DNA of 64,000 nucleotides, from NCBI GenBank assembly GCA_014584705.1, contig JACTMJ010000006.1, positions 248,001 to 312,000 of the forward strand. The letters run 5' to 3'. Source of the DNA: Acidobacteriota bacterium. Lineage in GTDB: Bacteria > Acidobacteriota > Terriglobia > Bryobacterales > Bryobacteraceae. The notes under the pieces are model-generated. The model did not search any database, had not been told where the DNA came from, and saw nothing but the letters and a program-made list of their open reading frames with translations. A program made the position numbers and the translations under genes. Positions 56,008 through 64,000 of the stretch are shown piece by piece; position 1 is the stretch's first letter; every line of letters starts with the position of its first letter.

Positions 56008-56643
56008 CTAGCGAATCAGGCCGGGGAAAAGTTCCTTGAAACCGGTGGTGATGAGTTCCACGCCGATCGCGGTGAGAATCATCCCCATCACGCGCATGGC
56101 GATATTGATGCCGGTTGCGCCCAGCATGCGGCGGATGGTGCTCGCCAGCCGCAGGCAGACCCAGACGCTGAATGCAGTGATCAGGCAATTCAGAATCAGA
56201 GCGCCAATATCCACCCAATCCTTCGCATGATTCGCGGTGACGATGACGAGGCTGATCGCGCCCGGCCCGGCCATGAGCGGAATCGCCAGCGGCACGACGG
56301 CGATGGAATCCGCTTCCAGCGCTTCGGCGTCCTCTTCCTCGGTGTGCCGCGCGCGGCCGTGATTGGCCTTCAGCATCTCGAGCGCCATCAGCAGAATCAG
56401 GACGCCGCCGCCGACGCGGAACGCGGGGATGCTGATGCCAAAGAGGCTGAGGATCGGCGCGCCGGCGAACATCGCGCCAACCAGAATGATAGCCACGGCG
56501 ATTGCCGAGTGCCTTGCGGTACGCCGGCGTTCCTCGGCGGTGGCATGCGGCATCAGGCCAATGAACAGGGGCACCGCGCCGATGGGATCCACCACGGCCC
56601 ACAGGCCGATCAGATTCCGGGCGTACTCTGCGTAGGATTCCAT
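56008..56643 (-). CDS. MarC-family integral membrane protein
   Basis: A 211-residue protein with six predicted membrane segments. The N terminus (LIGLWAVVDPIGAVPLFIGLMP) and the central IPLMAGPGAISLVIV are the conserved MarC motifs, and ALILNCLITAFSVWVCLRLAS and INIAMRVMGMILTAIGVELI follow. MarC was once linked to multiple-antibiotic resistance but its transport substrate is unknown. It is convergent with the methyltransferase gene (seven bases apart) and lies 15 bases after the sialidase-like gene on the same strand. Confidence 0.93.
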   Translation of the reverse strand: MESYAEYARNLIGLWAVVDPIGAVPLFIGLMPHATAEERRRTARHSAIAVAIILVGAMFAGAPILSLFGISIPAFRVGGGVLILLMALEMLKANHGRARHTEEEDAEALEADSIAVVPLAIPLMAGPGAISLVIVTANHAKDWVDIGALILNCLITAFSVWVCLRLASTIRRMLGATGINIAMRVMGMILTAIGVELITTGFKELFPGLIR

Positions 56644-56658
56644 GCGCGTCCGCCGCCC

Positions 56659-57858
56659 CTAGCGGCCCGCCTCCTTCACCCAGTCCGCATTGAACGCGGC
56701 GTGCTTGATGCTCTTGCGCGGCTGCCCGGCCGGCACATGGTTGAGGAAGTAGCTATACGTCACGTGGATAACGCCGTCGCTCGACTGAATCACGGATGGG
56801 TAGTGGAAGGAGCCCGCCTTCTCCTTACGGTCATCGAACTCGATGTGACGCTTCCACTTCCAGCTTGCGCCTTCATCGTCGGAAAGCCAGGCGGATAGCG
56901 AATGGCGACCCTTCTCGGTATCGTTGTTCACCATCAGCCACTCGCCGCTCTTGAGAACGATCACCTCGACGCTCGTGCCTGAATTCGGAATGTCCGTGTC
57001 CGTGGCAACCGTCCAGGAGACCCCGTCGTCCCTCGACTCGCTGCGAAGCACCCGCTGGGGCGGTGGACCGTTGTCCCGGAACCAGGAAACCAGCACGCCA
57101 TTTTTCTTCCGGACAATCGAGGGCTGCACCGCGCCTTGGCCGATCATCGGCTCGCTGCCGTTCCATGTCTTTCCCTGATCGTCGGAATAAGCGACGACGG
57201 AGAAATCGTAGCCATCGGAATAGAGCGGCAGAATGAAGCGGCCGGAGGGAAGCGCGATGGGGTGGGTACGGGGCATCCATCCCATACGGCGAAAATACTT
57301 GTCGCCCGCCCTCGCAATAATCTGCTTCAGGTATTCGCGCGCGCGTTCGTCGGTAGCCTTCGCGAGCATTGGCTCCAGCGCCGTCTTCTCTCTTGCTTCG
57401 AAATCCTTCGGCTCAAAGAGAACGATGCCGCCATCCTGCCAGCGCGGCGGCCCGGAGGCATCCGGATATTGCGCGAAGATCCGGTATTGCAGGATGGACG
57501 TGTGCCATTCATTGGCAACGATGGTAGGCCAGAAGAGCCAGAGTCGCCGTTGCGGATCGATCCACACGATTGGATTGCAATCGGGAAAATTCGCGACATC
57601 CGCCACCAGGAAGCGCTTGCTCCACGTGCGCGTTCGGTGATTCCAGCGCGCCCCCTCGATTTTCACATCATCCGCGGTGCGCTCTCCCGATCCGTTATAC
57701 CAGACGGCGAACAGATCGCCGCCCGGCAACTCAACCACCGACGAAGAATGGTTGTGCCAATGCTCCAGCGGAAAAAGGAACTCCGCCTCAAACCGGGGAG
57801 CGGCCCATCCGGCCAGAGCGGTGAAGCAAAGCGCGAGCACAAAGCGCAACATTGGCAT
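56659..57858 (-). CDS. Exported sialidase-like (BNR) six-bladed propeller
   Basis: A 399-residue protein with a short signal peptide (LRFVLALCFTALAGWA). Three Asp-box-like motifs (SDDQGKTW, SRDDGVSW, SDDEGASW) mark sialidase-type propeller blades, and the N-terminal HNHSSSVVELPGGDLFAVWYNG is typical of the exo-alpha-sialidase-like BNR_2 group. The catalytic Arg triad and Tyr-Glu pair of true sialidases cannot be confirmed, so hydrolysis of another glycan is possible. TAGAAT ends ten bases before the start, giving a leader of only a few bases. Export and neighbours suggest use of extracellular glycans. Confidence 0.82.
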   Translation of the reverse strand: MPMLRFVLALCFTALAGWAAPRFEAEFLFPLEHWHNHSSSVVELPGGDLFAVWYNGSGERTADDVKIEGARWNHRTRTWSKRFLVADVANFPDCNPIVWIDPQRRLWLFWPTIVANEWHTSILQYRIFAQYPDASGPPRWQDGGIVLFEPKDFEAREKTALEPMLAKATDERAREYLKQIIARAGDKYFRRMGWMPRTHPIALPSGRFILPLYSDGYDFSVVAYSDDQGKTWNGSEPMIGQGAVQPSIVRKKNGVLVSWFRDNGPPPQRVLRSESRDDGVSWTVATDTDIPNSGTSVEVIVLKSGEWLMVNNDTEKGRHSLSAWLSDDEGASWKWKRHIEFDDRKEKAGSFHYPSVIQSSDGVIHVTYSYFLNHVPAGQPRKSIKHAAFNADWVKEAGR

Positions 57859-58024
57859 AACGGCCACAATTCTACCAGCAGCATAGGGCTACGCTGGATC
57901 GGCCCGGTGAACCAATCCGAGCGTCGGGACGATAATGAATGAATGGCACGGCCGCGACGGTGACGGATTTAGCTCAGGCCGGGTGGCAAGGTAGCCTCGG
58001 GTTTTGCATCGCGCCGCGAGTGAT

Positions 58025-59773
58025 ATGGATTTTGTAGAACAAGTTAAGAGCCAGATCGACATTGTGCGCGTGGTGGGCGATTACGTGCGCCTGAAGCGGC
58101 AGGGCGCCGGGGACCGGTACGTCGGATTGTGCCCGTTCCACACGGAGAAGACCCCCTCGTTTTCCGTTCATGCGGGTCATGGGTTCTACAAGTGTTTCGG
58201 ATGCGGCGCGGGCGGAGATGCCATCAAGTTCGTGATGGAGATGGAAGGTCTCACCTTCTTTGAAGCGATCAAGGCGCTGGCCGAGCGGAACGGCATCCCG
58301 TTGCCGCGCACGGAAGATTACTCCGATGAGGACGCGAAGAAGCGCTCTTCCCTCTACCGCCTGCACGAAATCGCCCAGGAAGCATTCATTCGCAACCTGT
58401 GGTCGAGCGCCGGGGAGAGCGCGCGGAAATATTTGGAACGGCGCGGCATCTCGAAGAATCTCGCGCAGGAGTTCGGCCTGGGGTATGCTCATGCGGGCGG
58501 GCAGGAGCTCACACGAATCTTTGAGAAACAGCGCGTGGAAGCAGCCATGCTGGAGGCTTCCGGTCTGGTGAAGCCGCGACAATCCGGCGCGGGTTACTAC
58601 GATACCTTCCGCGGCCGCCTGACCTTCCCGATCCACAATGAGAGCGGCAAGCTCGTCGCCTTTGGCGGGCGCGTGCTGAGCTCGGACGACCAGCCCAAGT
58701 ATCTGAATTCTCCGGAGACGGAAATCTACAAGAAACACACTGTGCTTTACAACTTCCACCGGGCACGCGAAACGATGCGTAAGCGCGGCCGTGCGGTTCT
58801 GGTGGAAGGCTACATGGACGTGATTGGAGCGTGGGCGGCGGGCGTGCATGAGGCCGTGGCCTCCTGCGGCACGTCGCTCGGCTCCGAACAGGTACGTTCG
58901 ATTAAGCGGCACACGGATATCGTCGTCGTGAACTTTGACCCCGACCGCGCGGGCGAGAACGCCACCGAGAAATCCATTCAGGTGATGCTCGACGAATCCT
59001 TCGACGTGCGCGTACTGCAACTCGAGGACGGCCTCGACCCGGACGAATACGTGCAGGAGCGCGGCGCGGATGCGTACCTGGAAGCCATCGACAAAGCCCG
59101 CGGATATTTCCTATGGCTGGCGGACCGCGCGCAAAAGAAGTTCGATACGAATACGGCGCCAGGCCGCGTGAAGGCGCTCGAGTTTCTATTGCCATCCGTG
59201 CAGAAAGTCCCCAGCCGGCTGCGGCGAGCGGCTCTCGCGGATGAAGTCGCTTCTTACCTCGGGCTCGAACGCAGCATGGTGCTGGATGAATTCAAGGCTT
59301 CGGCCATGCGGCGCGCGAGCGATCATCTGGCCGCCCCGGCCAGCAACGCCGGGCATCTCGAACGCCTGCTGATCGGCTGTTTGCTCAACCAGCCGGAGGC
59401 GTCCGCTGAGATTCTGGGTATCCTCAGCCAGCTCGATGGATGGAAGCGCCTTCCCACCGCCCCCATCTTCGATGCGATGCTCAAGGTCAGCCGCGCCGGG
59501 GAATCGCTTCGCTTCAGCAGTATCGAAGCAAGGCTGGACGAAAATGCGAAAAGCATGTTGACGGAGGTATTGCTGGACGAAGAGATCTATAAAGAATCGC
59601 AGAACCGCGACCAGGCAATCGCTTGCCTTCAGAAGTTGGATTTGATCCAATTCAGTGAGTTTCGACGCGAATTGAAGAGACGTATCCGGGAAGCGGAACT
59701 CTCGGGCGACCTCGATACCGCCCTAACGCTCGCGCGACAGTTAGCTCAACTCGACGCAGGCCAAACGGGATGA
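58025..59773 (+). CDS. dnaG: DNA primase
   Basis: A 582-residue enzyme that makes RNA primers for DNA replication. The zinc-binding CHC2 domain has Cys 36, His 39, Cys 57 and Cys 60 (LCPFHTEKTPSF then YKCFGCGAGGD). The Toprim core follows, with LVEGYMDVIG containing the catalytic Glu and NFDPDRAGENA containing the Asp pair. The C-terminal 140 residues are the helicase-binding region. The length is normal for the family. It is separated by 152 bases from the rpoD gene, recalling the macromolecular-synthesis (rpsU-dnaG-rpoD) arrangement, although rpsU is not upstream here. Confidence 0.96.
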   Translation: MDFVEQVKSQIDIVRVVGDYVRLKRQGAGDRYVGLCPFHTEKTPSFSVHAGHGFYKCFGCGAGGDAIKFVMEMEGLTFFEAIKALAERNGIPLPRTEDYSDEDAKKRSSLYRLHEIAQEAFIRNLWSSAGESARKYLERRGISKNLAQEFGLGYAHAGGQELTRIFEKQRVEAAMLEASGLVKPRQSGAGYYDTFRGRLTFPIHNESGKLVAFGGRVLSSDDQPKYLNSPETEIYKKHTVLYNFHRARETMRKRGRAVLVEGYMDVIGAWAAGVHEAVASCGTSLGSEQVRSIKRHTDIVVVNFDPDRAGENATEKSIQVMLDESFDVRVLQLEDGLDPDEYVQERGADAYLEAIDKARGYFLWLADRAQKKFDTNTAPGRVKALEFLLPSVQKVPSRLRRAALADEVASYLGLERSMVLDEFKASAMRRASDHLAAPASNAGHLERLLIGCLLNQPEASAEILGILSQLDGWKRLPTAPIFDAMLKVSRAGESLRFSSIEARLDENAKSMLTEVLLDEEIYKESQNRDQAIACLQKLDLIQFSEFRRELKRRIREAELSGDLDTALTLARQLAQLDAGQTG

Positions 59774-59876
59774 AGGCCAAACGGGATGGCGGAAATCGAT
59801 TGAGGGAGATCCACCGGAATTCCGCGAGGCCGGCAACGCGCGCCGCGGAGGGACAGTGTTCCCGATACCGATGTTG

Positions 59877-59882
59877 TACAAT
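59877..59882 (+). promoter_or_regulatory. Candidate -10 hexamer TACAAT for rpoD
   Basis: TACAAT lies in the dnaG-rpoD gap and would give a leader of about 37 bases that contains a GGGG-GAAT-CCCC palindrome (59893-59904). A clear -35 element is lacking. It would allow rpoD to be made without dnaG. Confidence 0.4.
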
Positions 59883-59925
59883 GACGCCAATTGGGGGAAT
59901 CCCCAGGACAGAGGTTGGTTCCTAA

Positions 59926-61602
<1,677 letters not shown>

Positions 61603-61630
61603 GCGTCGCGCGCCGGATTCCCCACCATCC

Positions 61631-62242
61631 TCAACGGACCGGACGAGTATAGATTCGCTCCACGTCCGGACGAATCGGTTCGGGCACCAAGTCGCGCCAT
61701 TCCTCGCCCGCGGCTATGCGGCGGCGCACTTCCGTAGCCGACAGCCGTTGCAGGTCTTCGTCGAAGTGGACGGAACGAATGGAATCCCGAAATGCGCCCG
61801 GCACGGAAAGCGCGCCCTGGCGGTCATACACCCAGAGCGTTGCCAGCGAGAAGAGACGTTCGAGCGCGCCCTCCTCCGGGTAGTGCCAATTGAGGATTCG
61901 TTCCGCCGCATCGCGCCCACAAACAATCGAGATTTCTGAATGAGGAAATCGCGCGGCACAGGCGATGGCGATATCAAGGAAAAGGCCGTCCGGCGAGGAG
62001 CCGACGCTCACCCGCTCATGATCCACCGCCCGCCGCAACATACCCAGACGCGCTTCGAAGTTCGCACCCGAGAAGTCCTTATGGGGAAGGGCCTCAGGTA
62101 GCAGCAACAGGACTTCCTCCGCCATTTCGGCCGCGTGGATTGCCAGAGCGGCGTGGGCGATGGTGGGCGGGTTATAGGCGCCTGGAATGACGGCCAGCGT
62201 CCTGGGGTCTCCGGTGACGCGGCGTCGCTCAATGCGAAGCAC
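61631..62242 (-). CDS. HIGH-type nucleotidyltransferase, divergent NadD-like
   Basis: A 203-residue Rossmann-fold nucleotidyltransferase starting with GTG at 62242. The nucleotide-binding start is GAYNPPTIAHAALA, where canonical NadD has G-G-x-F-D-P-x-H-x-G-H. The first His is replaced by Thr-Ile spacing and a single His remains (IAH). The KMSKS-equivalent site is LSATEVRRRIAAG, close to the family S-S-T-x-I-R pattern. It lacks the usual NadD SFDTLxxL region in clear form. It may make NAD precursors or use another substrate, and I give no gene symbol for that reason. It is convergent with rpoD, 28 bases apart. Confidence 0.75.
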   Translation of the reverse strand: MLRIERRRVTGDPRTLAVIPGAYNPPTIAHAALAIHAAEMAEEVLLLLPEALPHKDFSGANFEARLGMLRRAVDHERVSVGSSPDGLFLDIAIACAARFPHSEISIVCGRDAAERILNWHYPEEGALERLFSLATLWVYDRQGALSVPGAFRDSIRSVHFDEDLQRLSATEVRRRIAAGEEWRDLVPEPIRPDVERIYTRPVR

Positions 62243-62343
62243 GGTTCCAACTTTCTATCATTTCATCGTCCGCCAGGACCTTCGTTGACGCGACGATCAC
62301 GCTCGCTCCAACATGCACCGGGCGCCTCCGTCACAGGCCTGCA

Positions 62344-62685
62344 CTACGCCTCTTCTTTCCATGAAGGATCGTCCTCCAGAACCACGGCTGTGCCATAAAC
62401 CATGATCTCCGCGAGGCCGCTGCCAATCTCCGCCGTGGTCACGCGCAGGCCGATCACTCCGTCCGCTCCCAGGCTCCGGGCCTCTTCCACCATGCGATCG
62501 AGCGCATGTTCGCGGCTTTCCGCCATGAGTTTCGTGTACTCGTGGACTTCCCCGCCCACCAGATTGCGGAAGGCGGCGAGAAGGTCCTTCCCGGCGTGGC
62601 TCGCGCGCACCGTGTTCCCTCTCACCAGCCCCAGCGTCCGCTTCACGCGCTTTCCGGCGATCTGAGACACCGTGACGACGATCAT
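62344..62685 (-). CDS. UPF0145 (YbjQ-like) heavy-metal-binding-domain protein
   Basis: A 113-residue protein of the YbjQ/UPF0145 family: VKRTLGLVRGNTVRASHAGKD, then a helical segment HALDRMVEEARSLGADGVIGLRVTTAEIGSGLAEIMVYGTAVVL, which is the typical pattern of the pentameric family. The function is unknown in any organism. Its start overlaps the stop of the anti-sigma-like gene by four bases (ATGA), so it is translated as the third cistron of the ECF sigma operon. Confidence 0.92.
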   Translation of the reverse strand: MIVVTVSQIAGKRVKRTLGLVRGNTVRASHAGKDLLAAFRNLVGGEVHEYTKLMAESREHALDRMVEEARSLGADGVIGLRVTTAEIGSGLAEIMVYGTAVVLEDDPSWKEEA

Positions 62686-63125
62686 TTGCGGATCCTCCGA
62701 TACCGATCATGCGGCAGTTCCCGCCAGCGCTCGACGGCCACCGAAACGAATAGCGAAATCAGGCCAAATACAATGATGCCAGCGATGGCCTCGCCCGCGG
62801 TAGGCAGCCGCAGATTCCGAAAAAAGAGCAGGCCGAGATAGGCGAGCCAGAGAACAAATCCTCCCCCGATGGCATAAAAGCCAATGCGTCGCGGTGCGGC
62901 CACGGCAAGCTGGCGTTCAATTTCACGGATGCGATCGTCGGGAGGCTGGGGCATCGGAATCGTGCCTGTGAGTCGTTGCAATTGGCGCATCTCCTCAAAA
63001 GCCTGCCGGTAATCCGGGTGATCCTCAATCAGCAGGCTTACCCGCTGGCTCTCCCCCTGGGTGAGTTCGCCATCGAGGTAAGCGGAAATCATGCGTTCTA
63101 TTTCTTCCGGGGTTTGCTTCGGCAT
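62682..63125 (-). CDS. Putative anti-sigma factor, membrane-bound
   Basis: A 147-residue protein. The N-terminal part (EIERMISAYLDGELTQGESQRVSLLIEDHPDYRQAFEEM) has the zinc-finger-like anti-sigma layout, but the usual H-x3-C-x2-C cluster is missing, so it is a zinc-less ASD-like domain. Two membrane helices follow (FYAIGGGFVLWLAYLGLLFF and AIAGIIVFGLISLFVSVAV) and a basic C-terminal tail. Its start overlaps the ECF sigma stop by one base (TGATG), which implies coupled synthesis in near-equal amounts. It probably holds the sigma factor at the membrane until a signal arrives. Confidence 0.88.
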   Translation of the reverse strand: MPKQTPEEIERMISAYLDGELTQGESQRVSLLIEDHPDYRQAFEEMRQLQRLTGTIPMPQPPDDRIREIERQLAVAAPRRIGFYAIGGGFVLWLAYLGLLFFRNLRLPTAGEAIAGIIVFGLISLFVSVAVERWRELPHDRYRRIRK

Positions 63126-63664
63126 CAGAGATACCCCCTTAGTTCGTTTCGAAGCCGCTGTCGTGCTTCATAGAGGCGCGACGTCACCGTCGAGGAATTT
63201 ACGCCCGTCACCTCCGCGATCTCGGCATACCGCATCCCGTGCCAATCCCGCAGCAGAATCACTTCGCGGAGCGGATCGGGCAGCGCGTGGATGGCGCCCC
63301 AGAGTTTCTCGCGCAGCTCGGAATTGGAGGCCAATCCTTCGGGATCACGAGTCCTGTGGTCGGCCAGATTCGGGTTCTCCTCGGTCTCCGCGCGCACTCC
63401 CCGCTTCCTCAAATGATCGATGGAAAGGTTCCGTGCAATCGCATAGAGCCACGCCACGATGGGTTTCGATTCGTCGCGCCGTGCCCAGTGCCGGTGCAGG
63501 CGCAGGAAAACTTCCTGGGTGATATCCATGGCATCTTCCCGGTCTCCCACCAGTTGCAGCGCATAATGAAAGAGCCGCAGGTGATATTCGCGGAAAACGG
63601 CGGAGATACCCCCGTCTGCTTCCGCCATGTTCCGGACGGGTGAGGAATCGATCGCAGTTATCAT
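63125..63664 (-). CDS. ECF-type RNA polymerase sigma factor
   Basis: A 179-residue sigma factor starting at 63664 after GGAG at four bases. Region 2 (FREYHLRLFHYALQLVGDREDAMDITQEVFLRLHRHW) and the following SKPIVAWLYAIARNLSIDHLRKR are typical. Region 4 reads LPDPLREVILLRDWHGMRYAEIAEVTGVNSSTVTSRLYEARQRL. There is a linker of about 40 residues between them. The operon (sigma, anti-sigma, UPF0145) is complete and tightly overlapped; a target regulon cannot be identified from this window. Confidence 0.94.
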   Translation of the reverse strand: MITAIDSSPVRNMAEADGGISAVFREYHLRLFHYALQLVGDREDAMDITQEVFLRLHRHWARRDESKPIVAWLYAIARNLSIDHLRKRGVRAETEENPNLADHRTRDPEGLASNSELREKLWGAIHALPDPLREVILLRDWHGMRYAEIAEVTGVNSSTVTSRLYEARQRLRNELRGYL

Positions 63665-63778
63665 TTCGCTCCGCCCTTCTTAAAATACGCGTCCGCGCGC
63701 AAAATCTTGGAGAAGTCGGCAACAACCTTTTGTCGCTGGCGCGCGCGGGCTTGGCGCGCTTCCGCGCGGCCCCGGCCC

Positions 63779-63808
63779 TTGATGCTCAAAGTCTTTAGCA
63801 AGTACAAT
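63779..63808 (+). promoter_or_regulatory. Sigma-70 promoter for the Sua5/YrdC-like gene
   Basis: TTGATG (63779-63784) and TACAAT (63803-63808) are separated by 18 bases. Transcription would start near 63815, 12 bases before the GTG at 63827. The -10 hexamer favours that GTG over the in-frame ATG at 63782, which lies inside the -35 element. Confidence 0.6.
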
Positions 63809-63826
63809 TTGCAATTTGGACCCATT

Positions 63827-64000
63827 GTGAACACTGAACTCATCGCCATTGACCAGGAAAACCCCCATGAGGACGCGCTCCTCACCGCCGCCGCCGCCAT
63901 TCGCCGCGGGGATGTGGTGGCTATCCCCACCGACGCTCTCTACGTTCTGGTGGCGGACCCCTACAACCTCCACGCCATCGGCAAGGTGTTCCTGGCCAAG
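63827..64000 (+). CDS. Sua5/YrdC-type threonylcarbamoyl-AMP synthase, 5' end only
   Basis: The first 58 codons are present before the window ends. After a short variable start the reading frame shows AAAAIRRGDVVAIPTDALYVLVADPYN and HAIGKVFLAK, the conserved nucleotide-binding start of Sua5/YrdC proteins, where the family reads GGVVAFPTDTLYGLGADP. The enzyme makes threonylcarbamoyl-AMP for the universal t6A modification of ANN-decoding tRNAs. Val and Val replace the usual Gly and Gly after Leu-Tyr, a small divergence. The rest of the gene, and whether a Sua5 C-terminal domain follows, cannot be seen. Confidence 0.85.
   Translation, partial: MNTELIAIDQENPHEDALLTAAAAIRRGDVVAIPTDALYVLVADPYNLHAIGKVFLAK

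Overview
The window looks like chromosomal DNA from an acidobacterium of the Bryobacteraceae/Solibacter group. The reasons are high G+C, two proteins ending in the TIGR03437 module typical of Solibacter, an Oar-like (CarboxypepD/TonB-type) receptor remnant, many Tat- or Sec-exported glycan-active proteins, FecR and DUF4384 envelope proteins, and a PEP-CTERM protein. This placement is inference from gene content; there is no rRNA gene in the window.

Layout. 1-2335: a minus-strand pair of exported DUF4384 proteins (the second runs off the left edge), preceded by a control region with three 20-bp-phased repeats and a palindrome. 2336-8108: a Tat-exported TIM-barrel protein, a small membrane protein, a secreted sugar dehydrogenase/PKD/TIGR03437 protein, and the C-terminal stump of a TonB-type receptor. 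8307-11287: a formylglycine-generating-enzyme-like domain fused to an alpha/beta hydrolase, divergent from an oligogalacturonate-lyase-like propeller. 11288-15421: poorly coding DNA around a stand-alone ClpB-type AAA ATPase, a decayed ISL3 transposase and an ankyrin protein. 15697-20532: trpC-trpF-trpB-trpA, chorismate mutase and prephenate dehydrogenase, an aromatic amino-acid cluster without trpE, trpG or trpD. 20593-26179: DoxX, a SnoaL-like exported protein, nitronate monooxygenase, an M49-like lipoprotein peptidase and S1/P1 nuclease. 26180-31895: a 1.07-kb non-coding leader with a perfect hairpin, then pyruvate:ferredoxin oxidoreductase coupled to a dihydroorotate-dehydrogenase-like partner. 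32149-42837: large exported proteins (FecR/low-complexity, PEP-CTERM, glycosidase-like, NHL/TIGR03437, and an unknown). 42961-48080: SDR, acyl-CoA synthetase, inositol-monophosphatase-like phosphatase, aldehyde dehydrogenase. 48091-52852: an NfeD-slipin-SPOR membrane group followed by a Gfo/Idh/MocA-DUF1080 fusion. 53341-57858: Uup ABC-F ATPase, a lipoprotein-like methyltransferase, MarC, sialidase-like protein. 58025-64000: dnaG-rpoD, a divergent HIGH-type nucleotidyltransferase, an ECF sigma/anti-sigma/UPF0145 operon, and the start of a Sua5/YrdC gene at the right edge.

Two themes stand out. First, at least seven unlinked plus-strand genes, and probably two or three others, have a TANNNT-like -10 hexamer 5-8 bases before the start codon and no Shine-Dalgarno sequence. 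This indicates widespread leaderless transcription, and I used it to choose several starts. Second, much of the window encodes exported glycan chemistry in unusual fusions, the clearest being the C3-oxidation type oxidoreductase joined to DUF1080. I found no CRISPR array, tRNA, rRNA, prophage or intact insertion sequence, and no convincing wholly new multi-gene system. The best candidates for something undescribed are the fusion proteins, the membrane-anchored methyltransferase and the leaderless-promoter pattern.
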